The notes beneath the pieces are model-generated. The model did no database searches and was not told the DNA's origin. It saw only the letters and a program-made list of their open reading frames with translations. Of a stretch of 45,295 bases of DNA, positions 18,740 through 30,200 are shown piece by piece (positions within the stretch are counted from its first letter, which is position 1; each line of letters starts with the position of its first letter). A program made the position numbers and the translations under genes. This stretch comes from Ectocarpus siliculosus. Lineage: Eukaryota; Sar; Phaeophyceae; Ectocarpales; Ectocarpaceae. The stretch covers positions 3,787,744-3,833,038 of the forward strand of contig FN649742.1 of the NCBI GenBank assembly GCA_000310025.1. The letters run 5' to 3'.

Positions 18740-19678
18740 TTAGTACACCATGCAATGCCAATAGCTAGCGTTGGGTGCATCAATAACCGCCACCGCAGGG
18801 CAGCAAGGTAGGTACATGGGGCTGGCCACCCAAGGTAGTGTCCAACAACGTTGTTGAGTTAAAGGCAGAAGGACGAATGCGGTCGTGGGAAGAGCGAGCG
18901 AGCGGGTCTTCGTTCCCTCCGAACCGAAAACATTGCGCAAAAAACTCACGCGTCTCCCGACCGACTTCCAGCGTTTTGTTGAGCGGGAGCGCCGCCCGAA
19001 GAGGTTCCAGGGGGCGCTGCTGCCTGCCCAGTGTTTTGCATCCACGACGGCTGGTCCATAGCTCTCTCCCCGAAGCCGCAGCTGGCCGTCCGCGCCTATG
19101 TTGGAATCCAACCGCCCTTCGATCACGTTCCGCTCCCCAGGGATTATAGAGCCCACACACGTTCTTCCGAGTGCCCCCTTTTGTTCGCCTGACCGCCGTC
19201 TTCTACTGCTATCTCCTAACTGCCTTGGTAGATGGCAACGCACTGCTGTGTGCTGTTGTAGTGTTCTGCACACGCGCCGGACGCGTGGTGTGTGTGTCTG
19301 CTGTGCAGTGGACCGGTCAACTAACCGACAGCCGAACTCCTCAAATTCCTTGAGTAGGAGCTCCGCGACGTGAAACACGGGATACCCTCGTTTTTCGCCT
19401 CCTCTCGAAGCGCTCGCTCCTCTCAGCTGGCTGCTGGCTCTGTCCTGCTGCTCGTTCAACGCACACACACCTGCTTCCCCCCCCAACGAAACAGAGAGCG
19501 CTCGAACGAGCACGGTGAGCGCAAACACGCACTCTAAGTAGCTGATGATCGTCCTACCTGTACCTGCTCCATACCTTTGTTTGTGTGTCAGCGGCGATGC
19601 GTCTTGATGTGTGTCAACCTTGTCCTTCCCGTGTCCGCTGTCCCGCCTGGATTGCACAGGTGGTCCCCGATGAACCAC
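18740..19678 (-). CDS. Long open frame of unknown validity
   Basis: The frame stays open for 312 residues (start MVHRGPPVQSRRDSG, end ASYWHCMVY). It contains a patch that could be a helix (FHVAELLLKEFEEFGCRLV), but no domain, signal peptide or repeat that I recognise. Composition is Arg/Ser-rich with many Cys, as expected from reading non-coding GC-rich DNA. I list it only because of its length. Chance is the more likely explanation. Confidence 0.15.
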   Translation of the reverse strand: MVHRGPPVQSRRDSGHGKDKVDTHQDASPLTHKQRYGAGTGRTIISYLECVFALTVLVRALSVSLGGEAGVCALNEQQDRASSQLRGASASRGGEKRGYPVFHVAELLLKEFEEFGCRLVDRSTAQQTHTPRVRRVCRTLQQHTAVRCHLPRQLGDSSRRRRSGEQKGALGRTCVGSIIPGERNVIEGRLDSNIGADGQLRLRGESYGPAVVDAKHWAGSSAPWNLFGRRSRSTKRWKSVGRRVSFLRNVFGSEGTKTRSLALPTTAFVLLPLTQQRCWTLPWVASPMYLPCCPAVAVIDAPNASYWHCMVY

Positions 19679-20395
19679 GTCCGAGAAGGGACGACACCAA
19701 GAACAGTCTTGTCATTCGCCCGCCTCCCACCACGCGTCGATTTTATCCCTAGCCCTCATCAGTGATCATCCCCTCTTGTTATGCCCTCGTTCCTTGATGA
19801 TGTTGTTGTACCATAGGTACCCTCGACGCTGGACTTTCTTGGGGACTAAGCCGGAAGGGGAGCGAGCGCCTGCGCGTGCTGCTGCTGCTGTCGCTGTATC
19901 TAACACGGACTGGCCACGGGAGCCGTAGCTAGCTTGCGTAGCCGTAGAGACGCCCTCGGCTCAAGCATACTAGGCGTGCCGTCATATAGTGGTGGGTTTT
20001 TGGAGGTGCAGCGGCACACGACGAGTGCAAGCAAGGCGAAGAAGAAGAGTGTGTGACATCGATCGGAGCCTGTTCGACCGACGTTGCCCCGCTGCCACTG
20101 TTGTTGCTGCTGGGGCCTCGGCTTGGCACTGGCCGGCGACCGGAGATAAGAAGCGATAGCCTTGCAGGAGTAGAAACCCTGTCGAAGCAAGCTCGAAAGC
20201 ACCTCGGGTGTACTCTTCGCCCTTTCGAGTTTTTTTAGGCTAGTGTGTTTTGTCTTTGCCGAGAGCCTGCTCTCTTTTCGGCGTGGAAAGAAAGTGAGGG
20301 TGGGTGTGGTTTTCTGTGGGTCCGTTGTAAGCTTGTGCGGCACAGGGCTTGTGCGAGCAAGCTCTGACTGGTGTCCGTTGAGACTCGCCGTAGGG

Positions 20396-20440
20396 CGAGA
20401 GAGAGAGAGAGAGAGAAAGACGATAAAGAAAAGAGAAAAA
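20396..20440 (+). repeat. (GA)n purine tract in the Pcf11-like 5' leader
   Basis: About 12 GA dinucleotides are followed by an A-rich stretch ending CAAACACCAATGG at the start codon (20450). It is probably transcribed as the 5' UTR. Possible promoter roles of GA tracts are known in other eukaryotes but not shown here. Confidence 0.6.
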
Positions 20441-20449
20441 CAAACACCA

Positions 20450-23400
20450 ATGGGCAAGGTTACTCTCGAAGAGTACATTGACCTCTTCCGCGGGAAGGCG
20501 GAGCAGATGGGCGAGTTCCCCGACAAGATCATTATCAATGCCCTCACTGGCACGGCCAAACGCCACCGCACTGACAAGGCGCAGGCCATCGCCACGGTCC
20601 TCCAGAACATGCTCATGGACCCCAGCCACCCCGCGAAACACAAACTGCCCATATGCTTCCTTGTGGACTCCCTCGTGAAGAACATCACCGATCCTTTCGC
20701 CGACCTGTTCGAGAACGGCCTCACGCGCTGGTTCTGCAGCGCCTACGATGCTGTTGACGAAAAGAGCAAGGTGCGAGAATCTTTGCGGTTGTTTGCTGCT
20801 GCTGTAGCCGCCTTCCCTGTGCACGTACATGTACAGTAGTTTCCCCCGCCGGCAGTGTGACGTTCCTCTGATTTGGGGTACATGGCGCACAAGCATTGTT
20901 TTGGCCAGCGCGTGAGTTCCCGTGCTGCCTGAGTATTTTTAGCGCTCTTTTTCGGGTGAGGGTACTGGAGTGTTCCTGCTGCGTGCTGCGTATGTGCACA
21001 TGTATCCTGCTGCTGCAGACGCCGTTTTTTTTTTGGTCATCAGCGTATCGTGATTGCCGTGTTGTTGGGCTCGTTTGGCTGGAAGAGGCAACTGCTTCGT
21101 TTCGGAAACGGGTATTTTTCGCCGGTCAAGCGCTCTCATCATGCTCTCAGTCTCCCAGCACTCGGACCGTCATATTTGCATCCTGAACCGCTATTGATAC
21201 AAATGCTACCACGTAGACTAATGGGTATATTGCGCGCTGATAAACTCGCGGCATTCACATGTACAGACCAGGCAGCAGCGGCAGCAGCACAGCAGCAGCA
21301 GCAGCAGTGTTGCAAACCTACAGAATGTATGTACGACGCCGGTCGCCGGTGGCCCTGTATAGCGCCGGTGAAATTGCTGGGCACAGACAGCATCACCAAG
21401 TCATTCTGTAGTTTGAATAGCGGCGATCCTTCTGAAAAACGCCGGTCGATTAGCCGGGCACATACCGGCGTTATTAGGGCCCACTGGTAGTCGTAATTCT
21501 TATGCCTTGTAATCCCGGATACATAGCTTTCCCTTTTGACTACTACGAGTAGCCTTCACTGTTTAACCGTTTTTGCCAAGCTCGCTCTAGCCTTGCAGTT
21601 CTACGCGCTGCAGCACCCACGCATCTGCATCTGACCCCAAGCTCACGCATATTCAAAGAGGCTTCCAACTCCCTCCCTTCGACGTTCGGTGCACGCAGAA
21701 ACACCTGGGCAGGGTAGTGGCGACATGGGAGGTGCAGTCGATCTTCAGCGCTGACAAGCGCAAGGAGATCCAGAGGTACATGCTGAACGCCAAGCCCGCG
21801 GCCGCGTCGCTGTCTTCCTCTTCTCCGTCTCCGCCTCCGGCGGCCACCACGGCTTCGACCTCGGCGGCGGTGACCGTGACGACCGTGCCCCCGCCGTTGC
21901 CGACGGTAGCGCCGTACCAACCGCCGCAGCCGCAGGCTCCGCCCGCCGCTCCCGTCGCGGCGGCCGCGGCTCCGCTGCCGCCGCCCCTCCCACCTCTCCC
22001 CCCGGCATCGGCCGTGGCTGCCCCGGTGGCTGCGCCAGTGGCTGCACCAGTGGCTGCGCCAGTGGCTGCGTCTGTGGCTGCGCCAGTGGCTGCGCCAGTA
22101 GCGCCAGACATCCAGGCGATGGTCGACTCTAGGATGAAGCAGCTGCTGGACCAGCAGGTGAGTTGCGAGGTCGGATAAGGCTACATGCAAGGTGCACGGT
22201 GGCGTTGACGGTGGTGTCAAATTGGGGGGAAGTTGTGCGGTCGTTCAAACACGTCTCACAACCAGCAAGTGTGGGGATGTGAGCTCGACTGTGTGGCACG
22301 TGAGGTTGCATACGCCGATGTTTGTTGTCCACCCCAAGCTACGGTAGGCTGATGACATTACGCGGACGAGTGGATGGCATCCTCGCTGCTGTGACCGGTA
22401 TGCACGCCCTTAGCTTACCGAAAATTTTCCTGAAGCGACCCTCCCCCTCTGCCCTTCCCGTCTCCCCCATCCAGCTTCTTGAGCTTGGGGAGTCCAGCAC
22501 CATGAGTCTGGACGACCTATGGCGAACAAACGCAGAACTCGCGTCCGGCTTCCGGCTGGTAGCTCAGGCACAAGTTCACGAGCAGCTCGGTCTCCCCCCA
22601 CCGCCGCCCCCTCCGGCCATCATCATCGGCCCCCTCCAGCAGCAGCAGCAGCAGCCGCCGCCCCCACATCAAACCGCCCCGCCGCTGCCCCAGGTTCCAC
22701 ATCAACAGCAGCCCCTTCAACAGCCACAGCCGCAGCAGCAGCAGCAGCAGCCACCGCGATCACAGCCCCAGCTGTCCATCCAGCTCCCGCTCGGGACCCC
22801 CCCGCCGTGGGCGGCGAAAGCCCCGCCGAGTCAGGACTTCGGGCGTGCCGTCCAGGTCGCGAACGAGGTCGCGGCGGGCGCGCGGGTGGCGCTCGACGCG
22901 AGCCTGCGAGGCGACCTCTCCGGGGCGCAGGTGCAGGCAGCCGAAGCGGCGGGAAAGGCGGCGATGCTAGCGTGCTTGTTGGGGGGCGACGCAGCAGCGG
23001 CGGTGGGGGGGGGCTTGGGCGGCGCAGGCGCCGGCGTCGGGGTGTACCTCGCCGACCTTGACCCGTTGGACGTGCGGTCTCTGGCCAGGGGAAACCCGGC
23101 GGCGGTACGGCGGCTGTACGGGGAAGGGTTCCCGTTCTGGTGCAAGCAGGACGGCACCAGGTTCGCGAAGCAGGCGCAGCTGGACGCGCACATGGACCTC
23201 CTGTTCCGGCGGAAGCACGCGAGAAGAGAGCAGAAGGGGGTGGCGGCCTCGCGCGAGTGGTACTGCACCGACGAGGAGTGGATGACAGACTTCGGGCGGC
23301 TCGCGCCCCCGGCTGGGTCGGGCGCCGGGGAGGGGGAGGCGGGGGGCGGCGGCGACGGAGAGGGAGACGGCGGGGCGGACGAGGACGCCGACCCGGACGG

Positions 23401-24094
23401 GTCGAAGTCGTGCGTCCCGGCGGACGAGAGGTTTTCCAAGTGCCGGATCTGCGGGGACCGTTTCTTGATGTTCTACGACAACGACGAGGAGGAGTGGATG
23501 TACCGAAACGCCTGCTACGTCACGGTCAAGGGCGGCGGCGAAGGTGAGGGTGGCGCGGGAGAGGACGAAGAGGAGGAGGAGGAGGAGGCGGGGGGTGCGC
23601 CGGGGGAGGCCGCGGGCGGGGCCAGGCAGATCATCGTGCACAAGCTGTGTCTAGACGTTAGCGGGCTCCGGGACAAGGACGAGATCACGTGGGCAGACCT
23701 CATGCCCGGGACGCCGCGGCAGAAGAAACGGCCGGCCGAGGGGGGTGACGCATTGGATGCGGCATTTTTCGGGGAGGGCGGCGATGACGCGGCGGAGCAG
23801 GAGGACGAGAAGGACGGCGCCGGTGAGACAGGCGACAGCAGTGGCACCCACGTTAGCGATAGTGGCGGTGGACACGGCGGGGGAGATGCAAACGGCGGGC
23901 GGCCGCACGGTGAGGGTGACGGGGAGGATGACGGGCCACCGCTCAAACGAGCCAAAGCGGAGGGAGCGACAGAGGAAGAGAATGGATTCGGAGAGGTCGA
24001 CGCGACGGGTGTTGTGAAGGCGGAGGAAGGGGGTTCGGGCGCAGGGCAAGGCGAAGTGTACGACATGGACGAAGAGCTGGATTTCGAAGCGTGA
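20450..24094 (+). CDS. Pcf11-like pre-mRNA cleavage complex II factor (CID protein)
   Basis: Exons 20450-20770, 21699-22157 and 22475-24094 join in phase 0 and give about 799 residues. Residues 1-135 form a CID (RNA polymerase II CTD-interacting domain): VTLEEYIDLFRGKAEQMGEF, KAQAIATVLQNMLMD, LPICFLVDSLVKNI, then VVATWEVQSIFSADKRKEIQ across the first splice. A Pro/Ala region with AAPV repeats and a Gln/Pro-rich region follow. Towards the C-terminus lie two Pcf11-type zinc-finger regions, WCKQDGTRFAKQAQLDAHMD and KCRICGDRFLMFYDNDEEEW..MYRNAC, the second closing with VHKLC; an acidic tail ends DEELDFEA. Pcf11 couples cleavage and polyadenylation to transcription termination in the nucleus. The first finger lacks two of its expected ligands. 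Start chosen at the ATG immediately before the CID. Acidic and poly-Gln linkers are longer than usual. Confidence 0.9.
21273..21308 (+). repeat. (CAG)n repeat in the first Pcf11-like intron
   Basis: CAGCAGCGGCAGCAG.. and (CAG)6 lie within the intron 20771-21698. They are non-coding on the plus strand here, unlike the CAG runs in exon 3. Confidence 0.8.
22016..22107 (+). repeat. 12-bp tandem repeat encoding AAPV units in the Pcf11-like protein
   Basis: About seven copies of GTGGCTGCGCCA encode consecutive Ala-Ala-Pro-Val blocks between the CID and the Gln-rich region. One copy carries Ser instead of Pro. The low divergence suggests recent slippage. Confidence 0.85.
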
Positions 24095-27000
24095 TGCGGC
24101 GTTGTATTTGCCGTGCTCTACGCCCTCCCCCGAGAGCGCGACGCAACCCCTGTGTGGTTCGTATGTCTTTTGCTCTTTAGATTGGTTTATTTTAGTAGAG
24201 CTCTTCCTCCTCGTTGAGGGTAGTGACCTCGTGTGAGGTTGTGGTTGGTTCTTTTTGGCTGAGTCGAGATGCTCGAGTTGCGTCGCTACGTCCCGAAACA
24301 CTTGGGAGTCGAACGAATTGTCACACCACAACATTGGTGGAGGCTTGTTCTTTTTGGAGCCTCTGTCCTGCGCGAGAAGCGTTCGTTATGATTGGTAGAT
24401 CCGTGATTCAAAACTTTTGGCAATTGAGAGTAATCAGATCACATTGTTGCTGACTCCGGTGTATTGGTTCTCAAGTACAGAGTGTATGTAAACGTGTTGT
24501 GCTGCCCCACCACGCTCCCATCCACCGTCTATGCGAGGGACACGATGGCGTTTTACCGCATGTGTCGCGATGGTTTCGTTTTGGTCGCTGGGTCATCATG
24601 GCCTGGCTCTGTCCAATCGAGAGGTGTTCGTACAACGGTGCATGATCGAGTTGAGCGAGGATGCTTTTAGTTTGTTGGCACTTCTTTTGGCATGAGGGGG
24701 GGCAGCTTTGTTTCGGTTATTGTTTGCTGGAGTGTTTTGATGCTTCCGCGAGCATGCGCCCGCAGGTCGTTCATGATGTTTTGCACCATCTTTTTGCGAG
24801 TACATTTTTCAAAGTGTGTACCAAGTCAGGGCCACGGTGTTTGTGCCGCTTGGTGTTATGGTCACGTGCAGTATTTAGCTGTGTCTGCCGGGAGCACCTG
24901 AATCGCTGCAGTGGGTTGTGTACCTGCGAGTGTGACAAGCAATACGAAAAACAAAGAGAGAGAGACAGGCGTTGCTGTGCGAAAGCGACGGAGAACACGA
25001 CAAAAAAAATGGATTGGATTGTATCGACGACAACCGGGAGAACCGCCCCCCACTTGCCGGGGGCAGGATCTAAGAGGAGAGCGTACAAATGATGAGCCGA
25101 ACGGCTCCCTCGTCGGTGTCATGCCGCTTCTGAACACACACTCACTCACGTGTAGAGTCCGTTCGACACTCACGCGCCGTTCCTGTGTCGTTATTGTTGT
25201 CACCCACCTTATACACGACCACATGATGTATTCCAAGGAGGTCTGGAGGAGGCGGTTTACGCCGCCACTTGTTCGGCACCGTCGCTGTTTTCGCTTCAGA
25301 GATCGAGCTTTGAAATCGGTCCAGGGGGTGTGGTAATATCATATCCGACCTGCGGTACTGTAAGTTGTGAGGCGGCCGAGAGAGACAACACCCACCCGTT
25401 AATTTACAGATCGGCCACGTCTAATCTAGCGCCTGTGGTCTGTGGTATCTTCAACCGACGGACTTTTCATGCGTACAAGCTTGTCAACAAGATTGGTTCC
25501 CTTTTTGAGAACGAATTTGACTGTGACGAACGATGACGTCACTATCAGTATCTCGAGTGGTTGTTCTCTCTCCGACTCTCCGACATGCATATTTTTCTGA
25601 ACCATGTTGTGGGGATTGTGTGACCAGGGTAAGATGTCGAACAGATACCCGAAATCTCGAGAATGTGGCGTGAGGAGTGTCTCTTGCATGGTCATGTCAT
25701 GTTCCCTATGCTACAGCGTACTTCTGATCTTCTGATACAGAGCGGGTGGAACACCCCACATGTTCTCTTTTACTCTTACAATTGAGTCACGAGATCTCTT
25801 TTCAAAAGTTACGCCGCCGACACACGCCCCACATCTCCCCCGTCTCCCGTGTGTACAGCAACAATCTCTTTGAATTTGGACAGAGCCTCTGGTGGTGCGT
25901 AGCCACGTTCTTGGCATGTTCGGTGTGGTCGATCTTACACACACTGCTGCAGGACTGACGAACGCGGAGCTCGTTTGCTGTCGTATCGTATCTTGACAGA
26001 GAACGAGGATCGTTAGACTTCTTTTAATTCTTCCGTTTTGGTGATGACACAGAAGAAACTGGCTTCTTGCCGAAAGCCAGCAACCGGCAAACAACCCGCC
26101 GCGAGAAGATTGTTGTTGGAGCGAGCTTGGGACAGAGAGCCGTGCGAGAGAAAGGTGAGGAAACACCTTAGGGGAGCCAGGAGAACGGGAAGGCGGCGAA
26201 AACGACGTCACCCCACGTGCCCAGGGAGGAAGGTCACACTCGGAGGCAAGTTTTTTGCTGGGGAGAGGTTGGCGGCTCGGGTGTCATATGTGAACGCGTC
26301 GCCGAGGGTTCATCCGGCTTCCGAGACCAAATTTTCGTCGCGACGCACGGCACAGCATAGATCATGCGTTCGGGATACGCACGCGCGCCACCGCAGTTGG
26401 TGGAGAGTGCAGACAGCGGGTAGAGCCAAAGCAGGCCATAAGAAGCAGCGCGGCTAGGCGTTGGGCACCGGCGGTAGGAGCACGACTGATCGCGATCTAG
26501 GGGGTTTGCTCTTTTTTGTTTCGCTGGCCACCTCCTCCTCCCTGCGGTCCGACACACAACCCATTTTTTTACCGGATCCACACTGCTGTAGCACAGCAGT
26601 GTGCGAGTTGCGAATCAACGTCGCAATACGCATGCCGCAGGCCTTGTGAGATCAGGTAGAGATACGCTAACTATGCTCGCTTCTAGTTTATAATATTCTT
26701 GAATGTTGCTAAGGAGGAAGACGGGAAAGAAGGAGATGAGCGTTCCATCTGCTTGGGTGGTGGTCTGTGTGTCTTGCCTGCTGTCTGGCATGGTTCCCTC
26801 GCTCGTCAACGTTTCTCTTCAGTTTTTGCCCGCACTGCGCAGAGAGAATATTAGGCATTCGATGACCTCACAGACTGGTTAACGCAACGTAGTAGTGAGT
26901 GTGGGAGGATAGCACACGCGTTCGTCAGTCACGATGCGAGAAGCGCCCCGTCATTTAGTAAAAGTATCAATGGTTTTTCCTCGCCACACCGAGAAGCAAA

Positions 27001-27281
27001 AGCAGCAGTTTGCGGTTGCTTGCGGACATTGAATTGGGGCGCGCCGCATCTTTGGCCACCCAACATAACCCCCCTCCCTCACCTAGCGCTCGGGTGCGCA
27101 GCTTGTGCAGCCCCACGCGCCGCACAGCTTGAAGTGTCCTACGTTTATCTCATACGTGCGCCCCCGCCAATCTATCCGCCCGTACCTTTGCTTCTCCCTC
27201 TGTCTTGTCTCAGAGATTTTTCGCTGCGACGACTAGACTACTTTACTACTGCGGACAAGGTAGCCACACAAAAAGCCAAGG
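24095..27281. other. Intergenic region with no recognised gene
   Basis: The Pcf11-like 3' UTR must start here. Several frames of 60-165 codons exist on both strands (for example 25711-26211 minus and 26038-26457 plus), but none has a domain, repeat or splice-supported extension. I see no tRNA-like or mobile sequence. Confidence 0.45.
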
Positions 27282-30200
27282 ATGTTCTCGTGCCGACTGA
27301 TGAAAGTGAACGGTGTTCTTCTGCCCGAGGTCCTGGGGGCATTGGGGGGAGAGGGGCAGCTGGTCGGATGGAAGGTGCACCTTAGGCACGGCTCTCAGGA
27401 GCATCGTGCGCAGTTCACCGCCCTTCCCTCGAGCAAGAACAACAGTTCAACGCCAAGTTTGTCGGTGAGACGGGGCCTTCTTTTTAGAAAGCATACATGA
27501 TCTCACAGAAAGCTCAGAAAATAGTCTACTCCATCACCTGGAGGGTGTGGGGGGGCGCCCGGTAGGTTTGAAGTACAGACAACAAGGAGGGCAAAGCTCA
27601 GCAAAAAATCGAGAGGGCGAACGCATGTTTGTGTGGGTAGCTTTCCCGCCTGCTGATGATGATGCCCGCCATCCGCCGATGGTTGACGAGGTGCGTATAC
27701 ACTGGGCGCAACCGCTCTATCCGCTACAGCTACCACCGCCGTACCACAACAATCATGAAAGTTTCGTTCGGGAGAACGGCACATTGATACCGGTACAACA
27801 TTTATTTGTGCCGGTTTCCCTCCATGTAGTTGGGGCCTCCAAGAAGTAAATCGGTTGGTTGTATTTTCTTTTTTTTTTTCTCCCATCATTGGACTCTGTC
27901 GTCTGCCCCTCTGGCCCCCATCCTCCACTTCTACTTGCTAGACGACCCAACCAACCGGGGTGGGTCACATAGGAGGGGGGGGTTGGACCCCCTCCTGTGG
28001 TTCCCGCCTGAGATATTTTTATCGCGAGAAGGCTACAGCAATCCCTTCCCTCACAACGCGCTTTGCAGCGCGTCGCTTCCAACTCAACTTATTAGGCCAT
28101 TTGTTACGTTGTCTTTTATATTAGATATTTTTTCCCCCTAGACTCAGCCTAAAGAGACGACCCAAAAAATGATCTACAAAAAAGATGACCCCCTTCTTGC
28201 GGTGCTGGTCCATCCTTTCTTTTTTTTTTTTTCTTAATATGACACAACGAAACCATCTCTATCATAGAAAAGAGTCTGAGACAGATTAGCAATGGATTCT
28301 ATTCCGAGTCATCGACCGAAAAATAGAGACCCTGCAACGGCCGTTCGTCACACACACATACATACTACATGCACCTTCCACCGCTATGGTGTTTCGGTGA
28401 TATCTCCGCATACAGTGAAACAACAGCGATGACAAAGGCATCCGCCATGAGCTGTGTGTATGGTCCGTCTTGGGTGGTGGCTGTTAGAGACCACAGGGTG
28501 ATTGGAGGCACGGAAACTGAGGTGGCGAGGGTCAACAGCAAGACGGAAAAATACCCACCACGCCAGCAACGTTGAAGAACCAGTTTTTTTTTGCTCGTTG
28601 GCCTTTGTCGCAACTTTGGTTTATCGATGCTCCCTCGCCACCCACTCCAGCACCAGCGATGACAAAGGTACCCGCCATGAGCTGTGTGTATGGTCCGCCT
28701 TGTGTAGTGGTTGATACAGACCAGGAGGCTGAAGGGCGCTCAAAAATTGTGAGCGCAAGAAGAGCCGTGAACAAGCGGGAAAATGACCCGCCTCGTCTTC
28801 AAGCAATTTTTTTGCTCTTTCGCCCGTGTCGCAACTTTGGTTCATCGATGCTCCCTCGCCACCCACTCCAGCAACAGCGATGACAAAGGTATCCTCCATG
28901 AGCTGCGCGTATGGTCCGTCTTGTGTGATGGTTGACACAGATCAGGAGGATATAGGGCGCCCAAAAGTTGGGTTCGCAAAAGTTGACAGCACACCAACAA
29001 AGACCCCCGCTGCTGCGTCCAGACTGACTCACTCTCGGCTCGTTTGCCGCTTGTTTGCGCCGCACACATCGGGTTGTCCACTTGGTCCAGCCGAATGAAA
29101 AAACAACGCTACCGCTGATGCTACTGACTCTGCACCAGTCATATGACACAGCTCGTGTAAACACCGTTACAGTTTGCGGGGATCAACCGTCGAGAGATGA
29201 AGTTTGTAGGTAGCGTCATGCGGTTGTGACCGAAAAAAGACCACAGACAGACAAAGACAGCCCCGACGTATCCAAAACTGCCCCAGAAAGAGACAGGATG
29301 GGCTGTCCAACACGGGTTGTCTTTTTTGTGGGCCTTTTTTCCCTGAAAAAATACACCGTAAGAAGGGGTTCTGTGGCCAGTTGTCTTTTTTTGAGAAGGA
29401 AAAAAGAAAAAGACAGCTCCAAAAAAGAACCGTAAGAAATGGCCTTAGACCAGGATTTATTTAGTGAGAAAAAGAATGTAACACGTTGAATCTACATCTA
29501 TGTACGTTCCTCACACGAGATATGTGTCACACACCGTGTACGTACGTAGATGGCCTTGAAGCACTGGCTTGTCGAATATGTGAGATAGAGAAAGATTTAA
29601 GTCTCTGTCTGCAGCTCGTGCGTACGGCAAGAGAAGACACGTGATACGAGTGACGTCCGACGTACGTTGTAAGCTAAGCACGTGGTACGATCTCGCAGTC
29701 GGTCACAAGCGGAACTCGGAGCACAGCGTATCCGGATGTGGTGCGTTGCGGCACGGCTTACGGTACACAGATGGCTGGTCAGTATCACCGACGAGCAGCA
29801 CTCGACAAATGGCGCTGAGACAATAATTGAACGAACCTCCGCTGTTCTCGAACATCTCACGGGCTCCCCCGCTTAATAACCACACACACGCAACTCTTTC
29901 TTGCCTTTCTATCCCGTGCTCGGCAGGAGCCCCGACGCATAGACCTCGTGACCATTTCCGGCTCTCCCTCGAAGGAAGAGGTCGAGTTCGAGGACAAGGG
30001 GGTGGAGGAGACGGTGGAAGTCGCGGTCCTCTTCGACTTGATAGCGAGGTGAGTCTAACTATTGGAGTAGTGCTTCTTTGTTATTAGATAGCCCTCTCAG
30101 AAATAGAAGCATTCCTTCAGAAAAAGTCCAATAGGATTATGCAATTGCTTGGTTGCTACGTCCAAAGTCAACCTGAAGACCCTCCTCCGGCTTTGACCCT

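Larger units (their letters stand above)
18396..20449. other. Region upstream of the Pcf11-like gene
   Basis: No recognised exon is present. A 313-codon open frame (18740-19678, minus) is described separately. The last 50 bases before the start codon at 20450 form a (GA)n purine tract (about 20396-20440) typical of a 5' UTR in GC-rich genomes. The rest looks like ordinary intergenic sequence. Confidence 0.4.

Noticed and set aside
22831-23641. Long minus-strand frames opposite Pcf11 exon 3
   Set aside because: Shadows of a strongly GC-biased coding exon. The plus frame carries the zinc-finger motifs.
28410-28985. CRISPR-like or satellite array
   Set aside because: Only three imperfect long copies without spacers of constant size, in a eukaryotic intron.
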